Of a stretch of 64,000 bases of DNA, positions 37,138 to 49,200 are shown piece by piece. The stretch covers positions 398,081-462,080 of the forward strand of contig KB309928.1 of NCBI GenBank assembly GCA_000328365.1, in the 5' to 3' direction. The first letter of the stretch is position 1, and each line of letters begins with the position of its first letter. A program made the position numbers and the translations under genes. The notes under the pieces were generated by a model. It ran no database searches. It had not been told where the DNA came from and saw only the letters and a list, made by a program, of their open reading frames with translations. This DNA comes from Capitella teleta (Eukaryota > Annelida > Polychaeta > Capitellidae).

Positions 37138-39516
37138 ATGAACAAGATGAACACATTAGTGCGACGCGTAGCTGAGGGAGCTGAGGAAACCATGTGCACG
37201 TTGGCGGACAGGTTGTCGTCTCCCTCGACATCGAGACGCCGGGATATGGAGGAAGACCCCTCCTCGGAGAGCGAGATGAGCCCCACCACAGATGACTCGG
37301 ATGACGAGTGTCCTGTGAGCGAAGCGATACAAACCGTTTTCAAAGGTTTCATGAAAGACTTACCTGTCGTTAACCTTGATAAAGTGGCTGCTACCCTGGA
37401 TTACACCACCGAGAACTTCCTCCTGGTTGAAGACAGAGATCATTACAACATCCTGCATAAAGCCATTATCCTAAGCCACAAGAAGTTATTCAATCTAATT
37501 CTCAACGCCAATTGTGATGTGAATTGCTCCAATGGAAAATCTTGTATGCAATCTGAAAAATGCCGGCACCCTCACCTGGGAATACTACACCTTGCGTGCT
37601 TTCTGGGAAGAGAATATTTTGTGAGCAGTCTGATTGAGCGAGGGTCTGATGTTAGAGCGAAGAAACGCGTCTACACCTCAGCTTTACTCAACTGTCCTGC
37701 TGAGCTTCAGCCCCCAGTGTTTGCGCTTGGAGAGCCTGACCAAGTCGTAGAGTGGACCAACAACTGCGGTCTCAGAGAACCAGCTTACTTCGCTGTTCTA
37801 GGAGACCATGCCACCATTCTGAAACATCTATTCGACCTGATCCGACCCCATAAGGAGACAGAGTACCTTAACCTCCTACCTTTATCCTGCAGAGTAGGTT
37901 CTTACAAGTGTCTGGAGTTCCTCATTCAAGAATACCCTCACGCCGTGAATCGTCTGGACGCTGATGGGATGCCACCGCTTCTGATGGCGATGAAACACGG
38001 TCTCAGATTCGTCAATCTGCTCCTTAGATCTGGAGCTAACATCGACATCCTGGAAGACCTTTGGCAACCAGGGGTTAACATCCTGCATTTCCTCTTTCTG
38101 TCCTTGCCTCTGCCTGATCAGTCGACCAAGAGACTTTGCAGTACCATCGATGAATTCGTCAAGCGCGGTGCTGATATCGACTCCAGGGGCCAGCACTCTT
38201 TGGAGACTCCTCTGCATATCCTCGCCAGAGCCATAAACACATTCTGGTGTTTTAACCTTAATCATTTGGAGCGGAATTCACACGCTTCAGTGAAACATCA
38301 GGCAGAGTATGAGAGCACCCTCCTAGACATTGTAACCCACTTGGTCAGTCTTGACTGTGACGTCAACTTACCGGATTGTTACGGCAGAACCGCTTTGCAC
38401 TTACTCTGTAGCAGTGGCAAACACATCCTTCGCTTTCGCTTGGGTCGCAGTGCATTGGTGCGACCTGAGATTCGCCAAATGCTTGGTACCCGCAGCTGTG
38501 GCCTCGATAACACGATGCGAGCTTGCGACATAATTATTCGTAGCGAATCTTTCGATGTTGCTAAGCTACGTCGTCCAACCCCACAAGCGGTCTTGATAAG
38601 AACTCTGTTAAACTACGACCCTCATCGAGAGGCCCGCCAACTCCCTATAGGACTCTCCTCCATTGATGTCCTCACCTGTCCAGACGTGACCTCATCCTAC
38701 CTGCGTCTGTATCGTCTGATTGGTGGCGACCTGAAAGTGCACACTGAGGATGGCTTACCTCCCCTGCTGATGTTGTGGAGCAGCATGAAGGACAAATCAA
38801 CCATGGCCAAGATCCTGTACACAGAATCAATCACATCCGCCGTTTGTGAGTTGTCCGCTGTCATGATGGACCTTGGGGCGACCACAGAGTGCATGACCAG
38901 ATATTTACACCGAGAAAAACGCGCCATTGGAGTGTTTGACTTCTTACTCACTGTTCTTCAAGACTTGCAAGAAAACTATCTCAACTTGAGCAGAACCACA
39001 TCTGAGCTGAAGGTCCTGCGCGATTTTGTGCACCTGTTCGTCCAGTACGGCGCTCATACAGTCGTCCACCGCGATCTGCTTTACGGCCACTCCGCGGATG
39101 AGTCCATCCCTGATGCCCCCTGGTGCAACTACCTCCCGGAACACAGTTTCCTTTTCCAGGTGCTGCAGTTTGGAGCCCTGAATCTGCAATACGTCTCACG
39201 AGGACCATTCTTTGCTGAGCTCAGTGAGTTGCTGCTGAACGAAATCAACCAATACACGCTTAGTGAAGTGGTCAACGTTGTATATGTCCGGCTGATGTCC
39301 ATGCATGAACCGGACACTTGCTCTTGTGGTCAGTGCGGCCCGTTTATGCAGATCCTTCTTCGCCATCACAAACAACCGAAATCTCTGAAGCAGTTTTGTA
39401 GAAATGCAATTCTGAATAACATTGAAGTTCTGAGTCCTTGTAAGATCCACCGCCTCTCCCTGCCCCCTTCTCTCTGTGGATATCTGCTGTACCATGATAT
39501 TGTGCCCCAACAGTGA
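37138..39516 (+). CDS. Ankyrin-repeat and SOCS-box protein, 792 aa
   Basis: A likely substrate receptor of a cullin-5 RING ubiquitin ligase: ankyrin repeats hold the target and the SOCS box binds Elongin B/C and CUL5. After an acidic, Ser-rich N-terminus (residues 1-60), ankyrin units start near residue 101 (NILHKAI...LFNLILNANCDVN) and recur near 150 (GILHLACFLGREYFVSSLIE), 215, 270 (PPLLMAMKHG), 315, 355 (TPLHILARAI) and 405-430 (DCDVN, then GRTALHLLCSSG). The last 46 residues are a clear SOCS box: BC-box SLKQFCRNAI and Cul5-box LSLPPSLCGYLL. The start is the first ATG in frame after the acceptor at 37117; an upstream phase-1 coding exon cannot be fully ruled out. The whole coding part is one exon. 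It is longer than most ASB family members. Confidence 0.9.
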   Translation: MNKMNTLVRRVAEGAEETMCTLADRLSSPSTSRRRDMEEDPSSESEMSPTTDDSDDECPVSEAIQTVFKGFMKDLPVVNLDKVAATLDYTTENFLLVEDRDHYNILHKAIILSHKKLFNLILNANCDVNCSNGKSCMQSEKCRHPHLGILHLACFLGREYFVSSLIERGSDVRAKKRVYTSALLNCPAELQPPVFALGEPDQVVEWTNNCGLREPAYFAVLGDHATILKHLFDLIRPHKETEYLNLLPLSCRVGSYKCLEFLIQEYPHAVNRLDADGMPPLLMAMKHGLRFVNLLLRSGANIDILEDLWQPGVNILHFLFLSLPLPDQSTKRLCSTIDEFVKRGADIDSRGQHSLETPLHILARAINTFWCFNLNHLERNSHASVKHQAEYESTLLDIVTHLVSLDCDVNLPDCYGRTALHLLCSSGKHILRFRLGRSALVRPEIRQMLGTRSCGLDNTMRACDIIIRSESFDVAKLRRPTPQAVLIRTLLNYDPHREARQLPIGLSSIDVLTCPDVTSSYLRLYRLIGGDLKVHTEDGLPPLLMLWSSMKDKSTMAKILYTESITSAVCELSAVMMDLGATTECMTRYLHREKRAIGVFDFLLTVLQDLQENYLNLSRTTSELKVLRDFVHLFVQYGAHTVVHRDLLYGHSADESIPDAPWCNYLPEHSFLFQVLQFGALNLQYVSRGPFFAELSELLLNEINQYTLSEVVNVVYVRLMSMHEPDTCSCGQCGPFMQILLRHHKQPKSLKQFCRNAILNNIEVLSPCKIHRLSLPPSLCGYLLYHDIVPQQ

Positions 39517-39583
39517 TTATCATTTACATGACAATCATAACGGACTGAGGTATTCGTTATGATGCCTATTGTGCTGTGATCGT

Positions 39584-39589
39584 AATAAA
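39584..39589 (+). promoter_or_regulatory. Poly(A) signal of the ankyrin/SOCS gene
   Basis: AATAAA 68 bases after the stop codon, followed by a GT-rich stretch. Confidence 0.7.
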
Positions 39590-40670
39590 GGTGACTTGTG
39601 TACTGTGCATTACATGTATGCATGTTTTGGTATATTGAACATTACGATAGTCATAATAATGTGCTTACCTGATGCATACGAAGCCTATATCTGGATTCCT
39701 CAATTCAGGAATACCCACTTTTCCTATACATTCAAAATCATTTGACGTTGCACACAGAGCTTTATAATTAGAAATTGGATTCCAACATATGGAGCGGCCT
39801 ATCCCGATTCTGTTACCCCGCGATCAAACTTACTATTCGCGTAATGATTGTGACTTTCACTTTGAAGTACAAAATTCTACTTACAGCCTAAATAGCGCAA
39901 TTAACATAGTTAGTTTTGGAATGCAATATTTGAAAGTTCGCAAGAGTCGTATAATATACAAGAAGGCGGATACTTTAGTAGTTGCTCTAATAATTGGAAG
40001 CATTGAAAGATAAAGAAAAAAAAACGCCCAATCCGATATCATTTTATACAGGCCTAAGCATAACGTTAATTACTCATTTTTAACAAAAATCCAGAAATTG
40101 ATTGATAATTTAAGTGAACCTTTTATTCAAATACACCAAAATGAAACCAGAAATATTCAACACCAATCTGCAGGTCAAGTGTATCAACAACGCCCAGTTA
40201 ATATAATGCATAATTTTTGCATCATTTAAAATACAAAAGTTAAAATGCCAATAACACTATCTTTGATTACAAGAAACCTCCACCCAATTAGAAAGTTACT
40301 GGTATATAAATTATGTTATACGGGACACAAGGCACATAATACTCATAAGAGCTGAACTAAAAATTTATATCAATTACTGATAATGAAATTATCTTTCAAA
40401 TGTAATATTATATGTATTTATAATTTGTTATTGTGAAATATATTTATATCATAATATTAATTATCTTTTATGATTTGCTGCACGCATTATAACTAACTTT
40501 GACTAATTCTGAGGCGGGTGAGAATCGTGAGATAGTGATCAATCGTCCATTACACAATATTAATAAAATAAAAGAATGAAATGAGCTGCAATATATAATA
40601 AACATAAATAATAGATGACCATCATAGCGGACTAGCGCAACAAGAGCTATATAGGATGCGTTATAAGGTT
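39590..40670. other. Intergenic AT-rich stretch
   Basis: No gene seen. It holds the 3' flank of the minus-strand patatin gene. Confidence 0.5.
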
Positions 40671-43600
40671 TTAATTGACTGCAATTTCCCCTCCAACAGC
40701 TCCTTCGAGATCATCTGTCGATTTGGGTTCGGTGTTCGCTGCCACGGAGTCATTCACGGGGTTTGCAGTCGGGGGACGTTCTCCTATACTTTTTCCAATT
40801 CGACTAGCGATGTACTTGAGCGTAGTTTCCATGCCAACCTTCAAAGCGAAACATTTGTCGTCATGTTCCATGATGAAGTCGGTCACTCGGATGTAATCTG
40901 TGAACACCCCAAGAGTTCGTTCCATATCCCTCGGCTACAAGAAAAAAAAAAGAAAAAAAGATACAAAATGGAAATTGAAGAAATAAGATGAGAAGATTTC
41001 GCACCACCCTATATATTTAAACAAATAAAAAAACACATACGTGAGCAAAGGCTTGCCCAGTCCAGACGCTGATGGTGTTGAAGACGCTGGCGAAGAAGCT
41101 GGAAAAGTCTTTGACGCTGGTGAAAGACCCACCCCCTGTCATTATGGCCCGGTAAGCCACGCCTCTTTTTTGCATGAAGGATAAGAATTCATCTGAAGTC
41201 AGCTGCGAGCAACAACAAAAGTTAAACCATAAAGAATTGGGCACCAAGAAAGACGCTCACGAGGCCGTCGGCATCTGTGTCGATTTGGGTGAAAGCCGTC
41301 TCGATGTCGAAATCGTCTCCAAACAACATTTTACCATCTTCGTCACTCAGCAGCTTGTTCTGATAAAAATGACATTAAGTCACATTCCGTTGTTAAGCCT
41401 TATCAATTGGGCGGCTACTCACATCCACAAATGCGTCTCTGAATTCTTGAATTGAGATTTCGCCATCCCTGTCCAAATCCGCTTCTCTCAACCCAAGTAA
41501 GAATCGGTTGCCAGCGTCATACAGCTGGTTGCTCTTGGCGTATGATTCAATCGCTTTGTCGCAACACTTGGCTCTTGAACTATATCGGGTTTATAATTAA
41601 GACCACAAAATGGTGGCGAGAACTGCCTTACTTGGCAAGTTTCGTGTTGGGTCGTTTGGGCCCTACAAAAGCATTACTCAATAGCTCTCCTTTCATTAAA
41701 CGCATATCTAGAGCTGAAAACTAATTAAGAGACGAATAAGGTCCGATTCCATATTCACATCTTATTTGACATGATAATTACCAAAGCCACGCCCAGTGTT
41801 TTAGGGTTGAACTCTGAGAATGCAGGTTCCGTGCCTCCGAGGCGGTGGAAGAAGGAGTCTTCTTTCTTCATGGATAGGAACCAACCTGAAATGACCACCA
41901 GTGACGTCATGGCTCAAGGATGGTGGGATCACGTGACTCACCGTCATAGCAGTGCAGAGGGAAGTTGCACACCAGAGCTCCGTCCACCAAAATCTCTTCT
42001 ACACCGTCTCTATTGATCTTCACGGGCTGCATAATGCCTGCATTTAGAGGTATTTAAACAATTCGTCCTGTAGTAGAAATATTTGTGATATAATTATTGC
42101 CATCTGCACTAACCTGGTAGAGAGGCAGAGCTCCTGATTGCCCTTGCTACACACATATCAGGAGTGGTTTTCACGTGGCAATATTCGGGAGTCATCGTGG
42201 ACAAATTACTGGCCACCGTACACAGCTCGACGCCTCTGAGTTTGTATAGCTAAGATTAAGTGTTGAGTTGGTGTTTGTTGAATTTTAAATCGGAGCAAAC
42301 CTCCATGAATGTAATTTCCGGATTGCCAACTTTCTCTTTAAAATACGTGTAAATCGTTTTGAGCAATTTATCCGCTGGATTCCAACCAAACTTCTTGATA
42401 ACGTTTGGAATCAAAGACATCTTCCCTCCTTTGGAATCTGAAGATAAAAAAAAAAAAGTAGCATCTATACTATTTTACTGGATATATTTCCAATCTGGAC
42501 AAGTAGCCACTGACAATCGCCACTAAAAATTGTGAGTATGCATAGATATATGTTGTTGCTAATATGTCAGCTATATAGTCAATTTTGCACAGAAAAAGGG
42601 TCGACCCGAGCTGATAATGTAATATATTAAATATTTAATAATTAATAATTAAATCTTTGAAGGGTGCCACCAGATTTTTTGTGAATATTTTATTATCCTA
42701 GTACATTGGTAGTATTTGGCTCACAAAACCCCTTAATTCGGTGCGAAAAAAACCTCATATACTTTCACTTTTTTTCTGACATTTTCCCACTTGTGATTAT
42801 TCAGACCCTACCGAAAACTTTACAGGTACATATATCGAACCCAATAACACATTTTATGGGTTGATCTCATTCAGATCTTAAATTTGATATGCTACGTGCA
42901 TATACGTTCAAACGATAAACTTACCTTGGCTTAATCAAGGTAATTAATTAGCGAATTTACCCATTTTCCACCAAAGGGTTTTTGTCCGATTTTGAGTATG
43001 TTAATAGGGAGGCCATTCCGCATGTATTTCACTAAAATTAGATTCTGTTGCAATTTGATCGATCCATATATTGACTGGCCTATAAGCAAACAAGTCTGTT
43101 TTGCATCATGCTAGAATGACTGAGGTCCTCGAAAGGTAATGGAAGCCAACTGGTTTCTGCATGATGCTGTTAATGCATTTATTGCATGTATTGAGGCTCA
43201 CCATAGACGAGTTTTGCGACATTCCCTTCAACGAATATCTTCTCGACATCCTTGGTCGTTCCTCCGACTGCTAGGACCCCAGCTGCGATGCTTCCGACAC
43301 TTGTGCCTCCGAAGCGCTTCATCCGGGAGAGGAGACCGAGATCTTCCAACACCTGCGGATTTAAACCAATGGGGTCATCTCGGGTTATGGAAGACACGAA
43401 AAAATCAATTAAAACGATCAGAAATGTATGCCTGGTGTGGGCGCAATCCATTAAAAAAATAGACCCATATGCATAGGCCTATATATAAGTCTTTGTTTGT
43501 TTTGGTTATGTCTTCAACATGAACACGAGCCTGACTAGAGACTTAAATTGTATAGATGTACAATTATAATTAATACTATGATGGGATTGTCGATCGGTGT

Positions 43601-45190
43601 CCATTGCTTCATGAATAAAATACTTCTTACTATTGTGGGCACAACCTATAAGAAAATATCGTGCGTATTCGTCTTTTCTGCTCCAAGGATACTTCGTTAC
43701 CTGCAGCCTCCACCTTTTATTTAGCAGTCGAGCAACATTGCACGATAGCGTGTAAATATTCACGAAATTTATGAATTATACCTATTGGGCATTGCAAATT
43801 GATTTTGTTTTTCATGGAATAACTAGAATGCTTTATTACTCTTTCCCTTTTGCAGTAGGAAAACGTTCATTCGATTGTCCGGCCTCTTTGTATTTCAGAG
43901 AATCTACTGAATTATCCCCGATAGAAATCTTTTTATTTATACGATTGCAACAAGCACAAATTGTGTTGTAACTGATTTGAGGCACGAAACAGTTCTATAT
44001 GTTACATAATATTCTTTCATACGAGGAATATAATTATTGGATATATTGCACTTCAATAATCCATTGACCCAGTGACTCGGCTGTAGATGAACGTATTCAT
44101 GGATGATTTCTTCTGACCTTCAAATCTGTTCTCCTTTAATGAGATGCATCTGGGTCATGATAGGAGAGGCTGGATTATTTTGTCATTATTACAGCTGTTT
44201 GGTTGAAAACTGATTAATCATAGTTTTATTCAGACAACTGAATGGAATTGAATGACATTATTCATTTATTGCAAATATATTAATATGTGCACATTAATAT
44301 ATTTATGAGAACTAGATGACATATTGATGTTCAAAATATTCTTTGAAAATCGTAATTGAAAAAGGTCTGGCTTTTATGATTTGTATTAATCAGCAGTGCG
44401 TTTTATGCATTGGGGTTACGTCACGGATTAATCAGTACAAAATAAAGCCGAATCTGTTGCGTCTTTATTATAGTTAGTGTGTACATGTAGTCATTATTTT
44501 ATTTAATATTCTTATTCACACTTGAATACTTATAGTTACATGTAGTTCGCACAATAAAATCAGATAAAAAAAAAAACCAATTTGCGGTGGAATTGTGACA
44601 ATATTGTGACGTCGTGTATGTGCAAATGTGCATGCATAATATAGTGCATTGTATAATTATAATTAAGGTATGCTTATACTTTATAATGAAAGGTTGGATG
44701 CACGGCTGTTTTTTTTTTTTTTTTTTTTTTGGGGGGGGGGGTTCACATATTGAGCATGACTCACTTGTGGCTTGCTTAATAATATTGAGACAACTGAATG
44801 GAATTGAATGACATTATTCATTTATTGTAAATATATTATTATGTGTACATTAATATATTTATGAGAACTAGATGACATATTGATGTTCAAAATATTCTTT
44901 TCTACAGCGTATTCAACAGATTATGCAAACCGAATCAATTTCAGTCTTTCTGCAAGACTCAATTTAACAGAAAAAGTTGACAGTGCAGATTATGCAGGCA
45001 TGAAACATAACAGATGGAAACAATATAATAAAAACTTAACAATACAAACCTTGATGACACCGATGTAGAACATCCCTTTAGCGCCACCGCCCTCGAAGAC
45101 CAGGTTCTCGATGTCAAGAGGTCCATTCTTTTCCAGGAGCGCCTTCACCTCATCAAAGTGCTCGGTCTTCAGGGACTCAGCCAGCGACAT
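40671..45190 (-). CDS. Patatin-like phospholipase with two EF-hands, 509 aa, 11 exons
   Basis: A lipid acyl hydrolase of the patatin family. Exons (minus): 45190-45050, 43352-43202, 42437-42301, 42249-42114, 42037-41942, 41885-41782, 41720-41632, 41573-41423, 41359-41261, 41202-41041 and 40934-40671. Phases agree throughout and give 510 codons. The oxyanion loop EGGGAKG is at residues 34-40, the nucleophile elbow GTSVGS at about 62-67, and the catalytic Asp motif VDGAL at about 207-211. Two canonical EF-hand loops follow: DLDRDGEISIQE (about 328-339) and DTDADGLLTSDE (about 372-383), the latter split by an intron. No signal peptide, so cytosolic. Eukaryotic patatin enzymes are classed as calcium-independent; calcium control here is an inference from the EF-hands. 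The acceptor of exon 7 was chosen at 41721 because the nearer AG gives a stop. Confidence 0.9.
44232..44344. repeat. 113-bp direct repeat, copy 1
   Basis: Lies in the large first intron of the patatin gene. It is almost identical to 44788-44900, with about three differences, and the pair flanks 443 bases of unrelated sequence. Confidence 0.9.
44709..44741 (+). repeat. T22-G11 homopolymer pair
   Basis: A run of 22 T followed directly by 11 G, between the two direct repeats in the patatin intron. Confidence 0.9.
44788..44900. repeat. 113-bp direct repeat, copy 2
   Basis: Second copy, offset 556 bases from the first. Sequence outside the 113 bases is not shared on either side. Confidence 0.9.
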
Positions 45191-46261
45191 CGTTTCGTGG
45201 GAATATGGTTCTTTGGACGCTTATACCGAGTGATGAGGACCTCGATCGGTGGAGTGGCAGGTGGCGAGTGCAGAGTAGGTCAATTCGGTTAGTGGCAGCA
45301 GACGCCAGCTCACATACATCCCCGTATATTATGCTATTGTTGTGGCTTTTTAAAAGTCATGTTGCAAATCCTATACAAGTTAGCGACGCAATTAAAGAAG
45401 TAATGTTTTTCATGACTTGCAAAACAGAAGATTTAATGTACTCTGTGCATTTGAGAGATTTATACTTGAATTCTGAATTGCTGCTCGATTTGACTGATTA
45501 TTTGATCAAGTGATCAAAGCTAAACACGAATTCATGAAATCAGCATACGATTGCATTGATTGTTAACTTGACCATTGGTAATCAATATAATAATAATAAT
45601 TAATAATAATTTATTCATTTTTATAAAACGCTGCTTACAAGATAAAACTTTTCAAAGACGTTACAAGTAAAAACAATTTCGACAAATTAATTAAAACAAT
45701 TCAGGAATTAAAAGTCTGATTAAAATAGAATGTTTTCATTTTCCGTTTAATAATAGTGGTACTATTACCATTAAATATTGTGTAGAGCTCAATAACACAG
45801 TGGTAATGATTTTCCACCCATGATTGATTGTATTGAGAATTTCAATGTCAAATCACAAAGAGTTATATATCCGACACAAATATCCTCTTGAGTCGACTAC
45901 ATAAGATAAAACTGCACTCTAACTTAACACAGTCCGCCACTCAACTCCAGCATAGGTAAACAATTATTAAAAAAAAAATATTCGTATATATAAGAACAAA
46001 AATGATATATGACTTTCACTCATTCAATACGCCTCATTTACTAATCAAGCAATATCCCACACAAACATGTCTGGGATTACCATTGTGCCACAAATAGCGA
46101 TCATAACGCAACTTGTCTGGACACGTCCTGCATTGTTGGCTTGCACCGCCCGCCGCTCTGAACGCCCAATGCGAGCGAACACGCTCAGATCCACTCAGAT
46201 CGATCGAATGCCTCATGCATAGGTAACTCCCAGAAGAAATGCGTTGTGGATGTGTTACGCC
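45191..46261. other. Divergent promoter region between two genes
   Basis: The patatin gene (minus) and the receptor phosphatase gene (plus) start from opposite sides of this 1.07-kb stretch. No further gene is seen. Both promoters must be in or near it; I see no certain core element. Confidence 0.5.
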
Positions 46262-49200
46262 ATGAGGATAGAGTTGTACTTTGTGGTACTACTGGTACTG
46301 TGTAGTACTGCCAAGCCTCAATGTGGTACCAACCAGTGGGGTGATAACTGCAAAGATTGTCACTGTTTGAATGGAGCCGATCAGTGTGATCCAGTGAACG
46401 GCACCTGCGCTGACTCACAGTGTGGCCGCGGGTGGAGTCACCCACCACTTTGCCAAACAGGTAATGTTTACCTTTGTTTATATCGGTGTTACACGCGGTG
46501 CAAAATATTTGAAAGTACTAACTACCAGTAGAACTAAAACATTACCATGATTTGCCATAGCCGTTATTTATGAAATTTGAATCGTCCCATTCACAGAATG
46601 CAAGGAGAATTTACAATGGGGTGTCAATTGCTCCAAAGCGTGTCACTGTGCAGCAGGGGTCGAGTGCAATCCGATCAATGGGGTATGCGGAGGTAGCTGC
46701 CACCCAGAGTGGTCAGGTCCTAGCTGCATGATCAGTAAGGTTATATAGCCTTTAACCATCAACATAAATACTGAACTAATCCCAGGATTGACCCAGCTGA
46801 CCAGTCCACCAAGGGTGACCAGCGCTGATTGCGGAAATATCGATCTTGCATGGCAAGCATGGGTGGAGGAGGTTAATATTGGGGACGCGCCTGTTAAGTC
46901 ATACAGGTGATTCCCTGCATAGCCTCAAAATGACATCATAGTGACACGCTTTTTGCAATATTATAAACAGCATCCAACAAAAGAAGAATGATTCAGCTTG
47001 GACAGAGCTGACCATCATCTACGCGACCAACGATAACTTAACCGAATACAACTTAACATTGTCTGACATTGACGATGCGACAGTGTACTCGTTCCGAATC
47101 GTAGCAAATCGTGAAGAATATGACAAACCCGTTGATGGAATTCCTGGTCCGGCTTCAGAACCGAAATCCCTCATTGAGCTTTGCCAAGGTATGTCCGTTC
47201 AATATGTCCGAGTCTGTTTTTTCATGATGTCATCATTTTTATATAGATAAGTCACAAGCTCCTGAAATGTTGACTCAAAGCTTAACTTCCGCTGTGGAAA
47301 CAACAATTGAAGCATTTGAAACAACTACCGAGGGTAACAGGATATAGGCTACCTGGCATAACTGAGAGTGTTAACTTATCATTAAATTTCAGCTAACTAC
47401 CAAGATGAATATACTACAACAGAGGCCACACCGGTGGTTGGGAGAGGTGAAATTTATGTCCAACTGATATTCTTTACTTATTGCGTGTTATGCAGAACCT
47501 GTTCAAAATCTCAGAGCGGCCTTGGACAGTTCAACTGGTTTCATCGAAGTAGCCTGGGCGGAACCAGAGACAAACTCTACAATTGTGGCCTATAAGTTGT
47601 CCTATCAAATAATAGGAATAGGAGACTGTAATGACTCATATAGAGGACCCGTGAAGACTGAGATTGTAGGGTCAAGTCAATTGGGGTCCACTCTTAGATT
47701 TATTCAATACTGGAGAAAATATAGAATATCTGTGACGGCCATATTTGGCCAAGAAGAAGGGCAATGGGCCAATACGATAGTTCTTTCGAAGGAAATCGGT
47801 AAATACGCTCATTATGGCATCTTCCAATTTGATGAACACTTCTTCTTTTATAGCTCCAACGGGATCTGTACAAAACTTTCAGCATTTCAACTTGACCTCA
47901 TCCTCAGTGGTTTTCACATGGAATGAGTTACCTTGCGAGCGAATCGGTGGGAGAAACTTGACATACAAGGTTCTGTTTTGGAAGTTGAATGGCCAGACGC
48001 AAGAAACCATCTTCATCAAAAGCGTAGATAAACCGTACGTTGTGGCCACTGATCTCAATTCTCTTCAGATGTACGGCATCAGGGTTTGTGCCGAGAATTC
48101 TGAGGGAACAGGAGTTTATATGGATGACTACACGGTCACAACTGATGGCCAAAGTAAATATATCTCTGGACTGCATTGCAGCTGAAACTGATCACTTCAA
48201 TAAATTATACAGGAAGTCTGAAGCCCACTGACCTAAGAGTTCTAAACAGCACAGAGCGGGCTATTGTGTTAGGATGGAGTGCTCCATTCTACCCACTTCA
48301 CCAGATACAAGAGTACAGTGTGACGTACCAATCGACTACTGAAAGCACTGTGAAAACAATCCGTGTCCCAGCTACAAGTAATTCCCCGTTCATCACTGTT
48401 GCAAACCTGAGTCCAAGCACGCAATACCACTTCCAGGTAAGCTCCTTTTAGAATCATGCTCTTTGATTTGAGTTACTTTAAACGCAGGTCAAAGCCAAAG
48501 CGAGCCAACAGTGGGGCCCAATAAGTGAAATTCTCCTGGCAACTACTCTGCAGTCCTTACCTGGCCCGCCGACTCAATTACAAGTATTGAGTACTGAAAT
48601 CTGTCTGCAGGTGACTTGGGAGTATCCTGATAGCCGTAGAGGAGAGATACTGGCATTTAAGGTAATATGAGTGGAATTGAAAATGTGCAACAAGTATCGC
48701 TTAAATTTTGCAGGTCACGTGTCACGGAGCGCGTTCCGGTGAAGAAATCGAGAGAGAAACGTTGCAGCTGGAGTCTACTATATGCTCATTGGACCCAGCC
48801 TCGCAATACACCGTCAGTGTGGCCGCTATGACGTCCAGAGGGTATGGCCCAACCTCCTCCATATCTGCATGGACAGAAGTTCGCACACCAGAAATTCCAA
48901 ACACTCCAATTGTTCGGACTATTCGGGAAACCTCGATCACAATTCAAATCCAGCCATCAGTTCTATCAGGCGGCCCAGTATCAGCTTACTACATTGTAGT
49001 GTATGATCGAAAGCGAGCCAAGAGATCTGTAGCTGACCCAGTGAAAACCTTGGGAATAAACGGATACACAGCAGCTGCATTGAGTCCTTCTGAAGTGACT
49101 CGAGCCAGGACTTTTGTCGTAGGCGATGGACAGTACTATGGCGGGTACCTGAACAAACCGCTGAAGGATGACAATAACTATACAATTTACTACATAGTGC

